Source: JBGPIT01 sp041485125
Lineage (GTDB): Bacteria > Desulfobacterota > Binatia > UTPRO1
Direction: 5' to 3'
Length of the DNA stretch: 7,568 nt
Assembly (NCBI GenBank): GCA_041485125.1
Contig: JBGPIT010000251.1
Location: 1-7,568 of the forward strand
Numbering within the stretch: position 1 is the stretch's first letter; each line of letters begins with the position of its first letter. Below, in pieces: positions 1-5,241 of the stretch. The notes beneath the pieces are model-generated. The model had not been told where the DNA came from. It did not search any database and saw only the letters and a program-made list of their open reading frames with translations. Both the position numbers and the translations under genes were made by a program.

Positions 1-97
1 GAAGAGCCGGACCGACGGGGACTGCAATCGCGTGAACGAGCTGGGCGGACATGGCCAGCATGACGCCCGCGATCAAGGCCAACATTCCACGGCTCAT
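1..97 (-). CDS. Partial N-terminus of a predicted secreted or periplasmic protein
   Basis: Only the first 32 codons are in the window. They read from an ATG at 97 down to the left edge without a stop. The peptide is a textbook Sec signal peptide: MSRG, a hydrophobic core (MLALIAGVMLAMSA), then QLVHA with a likely cleavage after V-H-A near residue 24. An SD-like GAGG lies six bases upstream of the ATG, and a promoter-like pair sits behind it at 129-156. The gene is divergent from the CNNM/CBS gene at 344. The mature protein is out of view, so no function can be given. The reading could be chance in GC-rich DNA, but signal peptide, SD and promoter candidate agree. Confidence 0.6.
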   Translation of the reverse strand, partial: MSRGMLALIAGVMLAMSAQLVHAIAVPVGPAL

Positions 98-128
98 ACG
101 CAACCTCGTGGAGTTCGCTGGCGATGAG

Positions 129-156
129 CCTATACCGCTCGGAACTGCACTGTCAG
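129..156 (-). promoter_or_regulatory. Candidate sigma70-type promoter for the leftward secreted-protein gene
   Basis: On the minus strand CTGACA (156-151, five of six matches to TTGACA) is followed after 16 nt by TATAGG (134-129, four of six matches to TATAAT). A start of transcription near 122 would give a leader of roughly 25 nt before the ATG at 97. It is prediction by eye only. Confidence 0.45.
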
Positions 157-226
157 TACGCGAAATGCAGCCGGTACGGTGGCGAAAACCCCGCCGGCAC
201 GGGCAGATGGCAACTGCCGAGCAACC

Positions 227-256
227 TTGCGCCCGCCGTGAGACGCGCGCTAGAGT
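227..256 (+). promoter_or_regulatory. Weak candidate promoter for the CNNM/CBS gene
   Basis: TTGCGC (227-232) and TAGAGT (251-256) are spaced by 18 nt on the plus strand. They match the -35 and -10 consensus at three and four of six positions. The transcript would have about 80 nt of leader and would include the hairpin at 316-341. GC-rich intergenic DNA gives many such matches, so support is low. Confidence 0.28.
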
Positions 257-315
257 CCGGAGCCTCATCCTGATGCGCGCGCGCTCCGCACCGCCCGACG
301 AGCCTCCGTCGCGAC

Positions 316-341
316 CGCGCGTCCGTTTGCACGGACGCGCG
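316..341 (+). promoter_or_regulatory. Perfect 10-bp inverted repeat (hairpin) 2 nt before a start codon
   Basis: CGCGCGTCCG (316-325) and CGGACGCGCG (332-341) are exact reverse complements separated by the six-base loop TTTGCA. The stem ends two bases before the GTG at 344, where an SD would be expected and none is visible. As RNA it would be very stable and would cover the ribosome landing site. As DNA it could be a dyad operator. No T-tract follows, so it is not an intrinsic terminator. Confidence 0.6.
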
Positions 342-343
342 CA

Positions 344-1678
344 GTGAGCTCAGGCGCTTACCTCCTCGTCGCATTCCTCCTCGTTCTCTTGAATGCGTTC
401 TTCGTCGCGGCGGAGTTCGCAATCGTCAAAGTCCGCACGACGCGGGTCCAGGAGAAGATCCGCGAGGGAGCCCGCGGCGCGGCTGCGGCCTTGCGCACGA
501 TCGAGAACCTCGACGCCACGCTCTCCGCGACCCAGCTCGGCATCACGCTCGCGAGCCTGGGCCTCGGCTGGGTCGGCGAGCCGGCGCTCGCATATCTGAT
601 TGCCCCGGTGCTCGGCGAGGTCGGCATCTGGTCGCCGTCGGTCGTCCACAGCATCGCGCTCACGACGGCGTTTGCGATCATCACCTACCTGCACGTCGTG
701 CTCGGCGAGCTCGCACCGAAGTCGCTCGCGATCCAGCGCGCCGAGGAGGTCGCGCTCGCGGTCGCACCGCTGTTGCTGCTCTTCCACCGCGTGTTCTATC
801 CGGCACTGTGGTTGCTCAAGACGTCGTCGAACGCGTTCCTGCGCCTACTCGGCCTCACGCCGGCGGCGGCCGACGACGTGGCGCACTCGGAGGAGGAGTT
901 GCGCATCCTGCTCGCCGAGTCACAGCGCATCGGGGCGCTCTCGCCGTCGAAGCGGAAGCTGCTCGAAAACATCTTCGACTACACGCGCCGTTCGGCGAAG
1001 CACATCATGGTGCCGCGTGCTGAGATCGTATACTTGAGCCTGAGTCACCCGCTGCACGAAAACCTCGAGATCATCCGCCAGTCGCAGCACACCCGCTATC
1101 CGCTCTGCGACGCCGACGTCGACCACGTCGTCGGCATGATCCATTCGAAGGACCTGTTGCTGCCGGCCGAGGGTCTGAAAGAGCCGACGGACCTGCTCAA
1201 GATCAAGCGTGACATCCTGTTCGTGCCGGAGAGCCGGTCCCTCGAGCTGCTGCAGCGCGACTTCCAGCAGCGCCACGTTCATATGGCGATCGTCGTCGAC
1301 GAGTACGGCGGTACATCGGGACTCGTGACGCTCGAGGACATCCTCGAGGAGATCGTCGGTGAGATCCAAGACGAGTTCGACACCGAACCTCCGAAGATGG
1401 AGGCGACGCCCGACGGATGGGTGGTCGACGGCCTGGTGTTGCTGGATGAGATCGGCGCACGGCTCGGGATCGAGCTGCCGAAGCAGGAGAGCACGACGCT
1501 CGGCGGCTTGGTGATCGCCCGGCTCGGGCGCATCGCCCGCCTCGGCGACACGGCACCGCTCGACGGCTATGACGTGAAGGTCATCGAGATGCGCGGGCGC
1601 CGGGTGAGCAAGTTGCTCATCACGCCGCGGTCACACCTTTCGGCCGCGCCACACGAGGAACGCAGAGCTTCGTCCTAG
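344..1678 (+). CDS. CNNM / CBS-pair / CorC_HlyC membrane protein (hemolysin C-CorC family)
   Basis: The 444-residue protein has the full family architecture. An N-terminal CNNM transmembrane domain (about residues 5-190) contains NAFFVAAEFAIV and the conserved GELAPKSLAI motif at 121-130. A CBS pair spans about 215-340, with MVPRAEI at 222-228 and DEYGGTSGLVTLEDILEEIV at 319-338. A CorC_HlyC domain occupies about 350-428. Family members are linked to Mg2+ or other divalent-cation export or homeostasis, with CBS domains sensing Mg-ATP. The old hemolysin label is historical. Substrate cannot be read from sequence. The GTG at 344 is the only usual start codon between the in-frame stop at 251-253 and the first membrane segment, and it lacks an SD (see the hairpin). 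The last 15 or so residues are a non-conserved polar tail that ends one base before an acyl-CoA dehydrogenase remnant, so this 3' end may have been altered by a deletion. Confidence 0.93.
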   Translation: MSSGAYLLVAFLLVLLNAFFVAAEFAIVKVRTTRVQEKIREGARGAAAALRTIENLDATLSATQLGITLASLGLGWVGEPALAYLIAPVLGEVGIWSPSVVHSIALTTAFAIITYLHVVLGELAPKSLAIQRAEEVALAVAPLLLLFHRVFYPALWLLKTSSNAFLRLLGLTPAAADDVAHSEEELRILLAESQRIGALSPSKRKLLENIFDYTRRSAKHIMVPRAEIVYLSLSHPLHENLEIIRQSQHTRYPLCDADVDHVVGMIHSKDLLLPAEGLKEPTDLLKIKRDILFVPESRSLELLQRDFQQRHVHMAIVVDEYGGTSGLVTLEDILEEIVGEIQDEFDTEPPKMEATPDGWVVDGLVLLDEIGARLGIELPKQESTTLGGLVIARLGRIARLGDTAPLDGYDVKVIEMRGRRVSKLLITPRSHLSAAPHEERRASS

Positions 1679-1679
1679 C

Positions 1680-1990
1680 CAGAAGAAACGCTATCTCGGC
1701 ATGCTGACGTCGGAGTGCACGTTCGCGGCCTTCGCAATCACCGAGCCGGGCGCGGGATCCGACGTCGCCGAATGCAGACGTCGTTCACGCGCGGCGGCGA
1801 CGACTACGTGATCAACGGCGCCATGCACTTCATCTCGAACGGTACGGTCGCGAGCTGGTACACCGCGTTCGCTCGGCCCGAGAAGACCAAGCGCCACGAG
1901 GGCATCACCTGCTTCGTGTTCCCGTCAGACCTCCCCGGGATTACCAAGAGCAAGATGAAGTTCGGCCAGCCGATCGCGAGCTTCCAAGGG
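1680..1990 (+). pseudogene. Decayed acyl-CoA dehydrogenase remnant
   Basis: Codons 1680-1769 read QKKRYLGMLTSE..TFAAFAITEPGAGSDVA, the FAD/substrate-binding region of acyl-CoA dehydrogenases (T-E-P-x-A-G-S-D signature). One base is then missing: the usual GCC-GGN-ATG is GCC-GA-ATG, and homology resumes in another frame at 1772 (MQTSFTRGGDDYVINGA.., then HFISNGTVASWY and HEGITCFVFPSDLPGI) up to KSKMK at 1946-1960. The next codons, 1961-1990, encode FGQPIASFQG. In intact enzymes that motif lies roughly 90-100 residues further on, so a large internal segment was lost without changing frame. The N-terminus and everything after FQG are also missing. With four lesions, no functional enzyme can be made. 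The remnant begins one base after the stop of the upstream gene, which suggests a deletion junction. Identification as a fragment is very secure; the deletion size is estimated from memory of the family. Confidence 0.9.
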
Positions 1991-2029
1991 AGAGGATGCG
2001 CCTTCGGGCGCGCGGAGGCTCCTCTTCCC
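1988..2029 (+). repeat. Imperfect long hairpin with a C(UUCG)G tetraloop
   Basis: GCGCC-TTCG-GGCGC (1998-2011) is a perfect 5-bp stem with the extra-stable UUCG loop. Outside it GGGAGAGGA (1988-1996) can pair with TCCTCTTCCC (2020-2029), with one bulged base and an unpaired stretch between. No U-tract follows, so it does not look like an intrinsic terminator. It could be a stable RNA element or a member of a dispersed palindromic repeat family. Confidence 0.4.
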
Positions 2030-2292
2030 TCCGGACTCCTTCTCCGACGCCATTTAAGTGCCTGCGCGTTCCGCGTGTGCCACCCCTATCGCGACGATCC
2101 GGTGCCGATGCCGCGCCATCCTTTGGCCTTTCGCATGGCGTCGCGGCGCGGATCTTTCGCTAAGAATCGGGAATCGCTGCGGCAGCGTTCTCACGCGCCA
2201 ACGACCTTCGCACTGCGGGCTTTGTGGCGCGTCACTTGCTCCTCCGACTGCGCGTGCGCGCGCTTCACCGCGCCGCGAAGGAGGCCAGTCGC
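1991..2292. other. Gene-less stretch of about 300 bases with GC-rich hairpins
   Basis: No reading frame here resembles a known protein and no tRNA or small RNA is recognisable. It may be the degraded continuation of the acyl-CoA dehydrogenase locus plus the leader of the small ORF at 2293. Visible structure: a UUCG-capped hairpin at 1998-2011 inside a longer imperfect stem (1988-2029), an inverted repeat CGCCAT/ATGGCG (2114-2119 and 2135-2140), the odd palindrome CGCTGCGGCAGCG (2175-2187), and an alternating purine-pyrimidine run at 2249-2263. No convincing promoter was found. Confidence 0.5.
2278..2284 (+). promoter_or_regulatory. Strong Shine-Dalgarno sequence deciding the start at 2293
   Basis: AAGGAGG lies eight bases upstream of the ATG at 2293. 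This near-perfect anti-16S match favours that ATG over the in-frame upstream ATG at 2224. Confidence 0.65.
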
Positions 2293-2481
2293 ATGGAGAC
2301 AACGCTGCAGCAACAGAAGATGTACGTCGAGGGCGAGTTGCTCGAGCTGTGGCGGCCGCCGAGTGGCGACTTCTCCTGCCACCCCGACGACATCCGCCGC
2401 TACATCGGCGGCGAGCGGTGGGATCTGGTCTTCAACGCGCTCTGCTATCTCGCCGGTGCTGTCGAAGAGGGCCTGGCGTAG
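2293..2481 (+). CDS. Small hypothetical protein, 62 residues
   Basis: I do not recognise the family. The product starts METTLQQQKMYVEGELLELW and ends in an alanine-rich hydrophobic helix (about residues 45-57, DLVFNALCYLAGAV) before EEGLA. It is acidic overall, has a Cys-His pair at 29-30 and a second Cys at 51, and shows no signal peptide or clear membrane segment. Evidence for a real gene is the very good SD with 8-nt spacing and a balanced amino-acid composition, unlike the Arg/Ser-rich readings of non-coding frames nearby. It converges on parB, with only 21 nt between the two stop codons. Upstream is the decayed acyl-CoA dehydrogenase, so it could be a small accessory gene or part of the eroded locus. 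Confidence 0.55.
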   Translation: METTLQQQKMYVEGELLELWRPPSGDFSCHPDDIRRYIGGERWDLVFNALCYLAGAVEEGLA

Positions 2482-2482
2482 C

Positions 2483-2497
2483 CGGCGTACTCCGCCG
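2483..2497. terminator. Possible short bidirectional hairpin between convergent genes
   Basis: CGGCG (2483-2487) and CGCCG (2493-2497) form a 5-bp stem with the loop TACTC in the 21-nt gap between the small ORF and parB. Neither side has a T-tract, so intrinsic termination would be weak. The position between two convergent stop codons is the main argument. Confidence 0.25.
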
Positions 2498-2502
2498 AGA
2501 AC

Positions 2503-3315
2503 TCAGAGCGCCACGAGCCCCGCCTCGACGCGTTTCCGCGTCCGTCGCAGCACCCGGGCGAGCTTCTTCCGTTGCTCCTCATCCACCGCCGACGCATCGA
2601 GTGTGCGGAGCTTGCGGTTGAGCCGGCGTGCCGCCGCCATGATGTCGGACGCCGTGCTTGCGACCGTGGTCGGCGTACGCGACTGACGGAACTTGTGAAC
2701 GGACAGATTGGCGAGCTTCACGCGGCGCCAGAGCTTCAACATGTCCGTCTCGCTCGGCTGCCGGGCGATCGCCATCAAAATCTCGCGTGAGATCGACGGG
2801 TGGCGGTGGATCTCGGCTTTGACCTCGGCCGGCAGACGCGTGAGCACGAGCATGTTCGAGACGTAGGGTCGACTCTTGTGCAGCAGCTGCGCGAGCGTCT
2901 GGTGCGTAAAGCCATACCGCGCGATCATGACGCCGAGGCCTTCGGCCTCCTCGAGCGGCGTCAGATCCTCACGCTGGAGGTTCTCGATCAGCGCGATCTC
3001 GTTGGGATCGTCGTCGCGGACGATCGCGGGAAGCGTCTGGACGCCGGCGTGGCGTGCCGCCTGGTAGCGGCGCTCGCCTGCCATGATCATGAAGCCGTCA
3101 CCGTCGCGCTTGACGATGATCGGCTGCAGGATGCCGCGCGTGCGCACCGATTCGGTGAGCTCGGCGAGACTCTGCGGATCCATGAAGCGCCGCGGTTGCT
3201 GTGGATTGGGGTGAATCTGCTCGATCGGAATGGCTGCGAGCAGTGTGCGTTGCTGGCCGATGAATCGTCCAACCACGATGCCGTTCGTGCGTACCGTCCC
3301 GGAGATCGCCTCCAC
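2503..3315 (-). CDS. parB: ParB/RepB/Spo0J-family partition protein
   Basis: This 270-residue protein carries the ParB CTPase/nuclease-like domain (about residues 29-118): IEQIHPNPQQPRR at 31-43, GERRYQAARHAG at 80-91 (the GERRxRA CTP-binding box) and ENLQREDLTPLEEAEG at 111-126. A helix-turn-helix follows at about 137-160 (LAQLLHKSRPYVSNMLVLTR). ParB proteins bind parS, use CTP to close as sliding clamps, and load SMC or partner with ParA. The start is GTG at 3315, with AAGGAGG five bases upstream. Unusual points: the N-terminus lacks the typical LGRGL..L ParA-contact motif, the region after the HTH reads SREILMAIAR rather than the usual GHARALL-like segment, and the basic C-terminus (KKLARVLRRTRKR) does not resemble the canonical dimerisation domain. 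No parA is adjacent. A specialised or orphan ParB-like DNA-binding protein is possible. Confidence 0.9.
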   Translation of the reverse strand: MEAISGTVRTNGIVVGRFIGQQRTLLAAIPIEQIHPNPQQPRRFMDPQSLAELTESVRTRGILQPIIVKRDGDGFMIMAGERRYQAARHAGVQTLPAIVRDDDPNEIALIENLQREDLTPLEEAEGLGVMIARYGFTHQTLAQLLHKSRPYVSNMLVLTRLPAEVKAEIHRHPSISREILMAIARQPSETDMLKLWRRVKLANLSVHKFRQSRTPTTVASTASDIMAAARRLNRKLRTLDASAVDEEQRKKLARVLRRTRKRVEAGLVAL

Positions 3316-3380
3316 CTCAGCCTCCTTTCCCCGCCCTCACCGTGACCGGAACCAGGAGCTTCGCAGCATCGGCCGCATGG

Positions 3381-3409
3381 ATCATCAGCCAAGTCGCCCT
3401 TCTGAGCAA
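3381..3409 (-). promoter_or_regulatory. Weak candidate promoter for parB
   Basis: Minus-strand TTGCTC (3409-3404) and GATGAT (3386-3381) are 17 nt apart and lie between the atp terminator and parB. Because the terminator should stop transcripts from atpE, parB needs its own promoter. This is the best match seen by eye (three of six and four of six). Confidence 0.3.
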
Positions 3410-3431
3410 GCGTTTTCTCCGGGCTGGCGCC

Positions 3432-3459
3432 AAAAAAAGGGGGGGCGTGTGGCCCCCCC
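3432..3459 (-). terminator. Strong Rho-independent terminator of the hemL-atp operon
   Basis: On the minus strand GGGGGGGC (3459-3452), loop CACAC, GCCCCCCC (3446-3439) is a perfect 8-bp GC stem followed directly by seven T (3438-3432). It lies 39 nt beyond the atpE stop codon and upstream of parB, so it ends the operon. The plus strand has no T-tract after the stem, so termination should act in one direction only. Confidence 0.93.
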
Positions 3460-3498
3460 GTAAGCCCGCCTACGCGGCAGACGTCGCTGTCGCCGCGC

Positions 3499-3816
3499 TC
3501 AGATCTTCCCTTGCAGGAAGAACGCGATCACCAGCGCGTAGAGACAGAGTGCTTCCATGAGCGCGAGACCGATGATCATCGGCACGAAGATGCGGTCGGC
3601 CGAGTTCGGATTGCGGCCGATGCTCTCCATCGCGGCCGCGGTCGCGCGACCCTGGCCCAACGCGACGCCGAACGCGGCGATGCCGATCCCGAGGCCGGCA
3701 GCGAGCGCGATCAATCCCCCGACGTTCGACCCGGCGGCGCCGGCCTGGGCGTAGCTGGGATCGGCCGTGAGCGCGAGGCCCAACACTGCAGCAATTGCCA
3801 ACACGATTCTGATCAT
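3499..3816 (-). CDS. atpE: F0F1 ATP synthase subunit c, with N-terminal signal-like segment
   Basis: The product is the 105-residue c-ring subunit that carries protons through the membrane. An N-terminal segment (1-25, MIRIVLAIAAVLGLALTADP then SYAQA) looks like a cleavable signal peptide, as in some lineages. The mature part is a two-helix hairpin: helix 1 about 31-62 (GLGIGIAAFGVALGQG), polar loop with R68-N69-P70 in place of the common R-Q-P, and helix 2 about 75-101 with the ion-binding Glu88 in GLALMEALCLYAL. Residues after Glu88 are A-L rather than the S/T-containing pattern of Na+-type rings, so H+ coupling is inferred. The ATG at 3816 is chosen over an in-frame ATG at 3873 because GGAGG sits eight bases upstream and the signal segment starts there. 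It follows atpB by 130 nt and is the last gene before the terminator. Confidence 0.95.
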   Translation of the reverse strand: MIRIVLAIAAVLGLALTADPSYAQAGAAGSNVGGLIALAAGLGIGIAAFGVALGQGRATAAAMESIGRNPNSADRIFVPMIIGLALMEALCLYALVIAFFLQGKI

Positions 3817-3902
3817 TGTTCTTTCCTCCGCGTTAAGGCTCACGTCCTGCCGCTTCCACACCCCTCTCCTCATCTTCCACCGCGGGGAATCGTAAGCCGA
3901 GT

Positions 3903-3939
3903 GAGCACCCCAATGGGTGCGAGCACCGCAAATGGGTGC
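3903..3939 (-). repeat. Tandem duplicated hairpin unit between atpB and atpE
   Basis: Two adjacent copies of an 18-19 base unit are seen: GAGCACCCCAATGGGTGC (3903-3920) and GAGCACCGCAAATGGGTGC (3921-3939). Each is self-complementary: GCACCC/GGGTGC with loop CAAT in the first, GCACC/GGTGC in the second. The units can pair within or between copies. They begin seven bases after the atpB stop codon in transcription order. Likely roles are mRNA stabilisation or processing that lets atpE be expressed above atpB, but this is inference. No T-tract follows. Confidence 0.6.
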
Positions 3940-3946
3940 AAGCCGA

Positions 3947-4636
3947 CTAGTGATCGTGGCTGATCGCCAGCGCGACGTAGACCATCGTCAGCAGCGTGAA
4001 GACGAGCGCCTGGACCAGCGACACGAAGGTGCCGAGGACGTAGAAGACCACCGGCACACCGACCTTGGTGAGGTCGGTGAAGATCCCGAGCAGCAAGTGG
4101 TCGGCAAACATGTTGCCGTAGAGTCGGATCGCCAGTGAGGCCGGCCGGAACAGATGGCTGAACCCTTCGACGATGATCATCAGCGGCGCCAGCAGGAGCA
4201 GGGGACCCATGAACTGCTTCAAGTACCCGACGCCGTGCGCCCGGAAGCCGTAGTAGTTGTAGGCCGCGAAGGAGACGACGCCGAGCGCGAGCGTGATGTT
4301 GAAGTCGTCCGTCGGCGGCGTGAAGCCGGGCAGCAGACCGACCAAGTTCGCGAGCAGGATGAAGAGGAAGAGGCTGCCGAAGAGCGGCACGTACTTCGGG
4401 GCATCGTGACCGATCACGCTCTCGGCGAGGTTCGAGATCATCTCGGTGACCACCTCGGCGATGTTCCGGGCGCTGAAGCCGCGATCGGGGATCGTGGGAT
4501 CGGAGACCGCCGCGAGCTGTTGGCGGGCGCGCAACGCGAAGATCAACAGCCCAGCCATGACGAGCAACGCCGTCACGATGGCCGGGTAGGCTTGCAGGCC
4601 GGGAACGGCGCCGACCCAACTGAATCCGTGTTCCAT
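3947..4636 (-). CDS. atpB: F0F1 ATP synthase subunit a
   Basis: This 229-residue integral membrane protein forms the proton half-channels facing the c-ring. It has about five to six hydrophobic segments, including 18-36, 84-103, 114-128, 144-160 and 193-226. The essential stator arginine is Arg171 in SLAIRLYGNMFADH (equivalent to E. coli Arg210), and the conserved C-terminal helix is LVQALVFTLLTMVYVALA (207-224, with Gln209 at the usual position). The N-terminus MEHGFSW and the MISNLAESVIG stretch resemble bacterial a subunits. The ATG at 4636 has GAGGAG five bases upstream. That SD overlaps the stop codon of atpI, so translation is probably coupled. Length and motifs look complete. Confidence 0.97.
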   Translation of the reverse strand: MEHGFSWVGAVPGLQAYPAIVTALLVMAGLLIFALRARQQLAAVSDPTIPDRGFSARNIAEVVTEMISNLAESVIGHDAPKYVPLFGSLFLFILLANLVGLLPGFTPPTDDFNITLALGVVSFAAYNYYGFRAHGVGYLKQFMGPLLLLAPLMIIVEGFSHLFRPASLAIRLYGNMFADHLLLGIFTDLTKVGVPVVFYVLGTFVSLVQALVFTLLTMVYVALAISHDH

Positions 4637-4645
4637 GCACTCTCC

Positions 4646-5008
4646 TCAGGCGCGCTCGAGCGGCAGCGGCGACAGCGCGTCGATGACGATCGCGAGTGGC
4701 AGGGCGCTCACGCCGACGGCAAACGAGACGCCGTCGATCAGGGTCGCGGGCAGCAGCAACGCCCCCGCCGGGATCAAGATCAACGCCGCCGACTTCGCGA
4801 GCGCGAGCGGCACGATGTGGGATACCGACGGCCGTCGCGCCAGCGCGGTCGTGGCGAGGCGCCGGATGACGACGAAATCGACCAGGGCCATGCCGCCCCC
4901 GAGCGCGACTCCGAGCGGCCGCAGCGACCGTGACGCGAAGGCGAGAAGCGTCGCGGTCACGGTGAGCGTGCTGATGAGGAGCTCGATACGGCGCAAACGG
5001 GTCGTCAT
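4646..5008 (-). CDS. atpI: ATP synthase subunit I (AtpI-like) membrane protein
   Basis: The 120-residue protein contains four predicted hydrophobic segments (about 9-25, 30-48, 64-86 and 93-113) with basic residues between them (R49-R50, R58-R59). This is the layout of ATP synthase I-chain proteins, which assist c-ring assembly and lie upstream of atpB. Sequence conservation in this family is low, so the call rests on topology, size and position as much as on residues. The ATG at 5008 overlaps the atpZ stop as ATGA, and the ORF could open further upstream at 5329, but that extension lies inside hemL and atpZ in another frame and is rejected. No strong SD is present; translational coupling to atpZ is likely. 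The stop at 4646-4648 lies within the SD region of atpB. Confidence 0.85.
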   Translation of the reverse strand: MTTRLRRIELLISTLTVTATLLAFASRSLRPLGVALGGGMALVDFVVIRRLATTALARRPSVSHIVPLALAKSAALILIPAGALLLPATLIDGVSFAVGVSALPLAIVIDALSPLPLERA

Positions 5009-5238
5009 GTCGTGCGTTCCAGCCGGCGTAGGATCTGCACCATCCGGTAGAAGCCAATGACCGTACCCGCGATCGTCATCGTGAGCACGAGCCAGGGATC
5101 GGTGCCGAAGTAGCGGTCTAATCCATACCCGAGGAAAACTCCAGCCGCGATCGACCCGAAGAACTCCCAGGCGACGGCACCATACTTCGCATAGCGGACG
5201 AATGCCGACTCGCGCGGTGGTGTCCCGCCGTCCACCAC
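5005..5238 (-). CDS. atpZ: AtpZ-type F0 accessory protein (ATPase_gene1 family)
   Basis: This 77-residue protein has two transmembrane helices (about 22-41 and 49-67) with the family signature between them: GVFLGYGLDRYFGTDPWL (33-50), including G-x-x-x-G-Y-x-L-D and the conserved Pro48, followed by the glycine-containing second helix TIAGTVIGFYRMVQ (55-68). AtpZ partners AtpI in F0 assembly in several bacteria and has been linked to Mg2+/Ca2+ transport in an alkaliphile. Translation starts at one of two consecutive GTG codons (5238 or 5235), three or six bases after the hemL stop, without a clear SD, which points to coupling with hemL. It overlaps atpI by four bases. Confidence 0.9.
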   Translation of the reverse strand: MVDGGTPPRESAFVRYAKYGAVAWEFFGSIAAGVFLGYGLDRYFGTDPWLVLTMTIAGTVIGFYRMVQILRRLERTT

Positions 5239-5241
5239 CGG

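Noticed and set aside
1715..2686. A 323-codon plus-strand frame
   Set aside because: It only passes through the second segment of the acyl-CoA dehydrogenase remnant, then through non-coding DNA and the complement of parB. It is not one gene.
3200..3208. DnaA-box-like TGTGGATTG
   Set aside because: It is an isolated imperfect match inside the conserved parB coding sequence, so chance is the better explanation.
2800..3345. A 181-codon plus-strand frame opposite parB
   Set aside because: It is the antisense shadow of parB; the ParB motifs, GTG start and SD support the minus strand.
3817..3873. Upstream in-frame start of atpE at 3873 adding 19 residues
   Set aside because: The added residues are polar and precede a signal-like segment. 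The ATG at 3816 has GGAGG at ideal spacing.
4154..4933. A 259-codon plus-strand frame opposite atpB/atpI
   Set aside because: It is antisense shadow with Glu/Arg/Gln-rich low-complexity translation and no support.
3870..5057. A 395-codon open frame on the minus strand across atpB, atpI and atpZ
   Set aside because: It is an alternative frame of three recognisable F0 genes, rich in Arg, Ala and Pro, with no homology visible.
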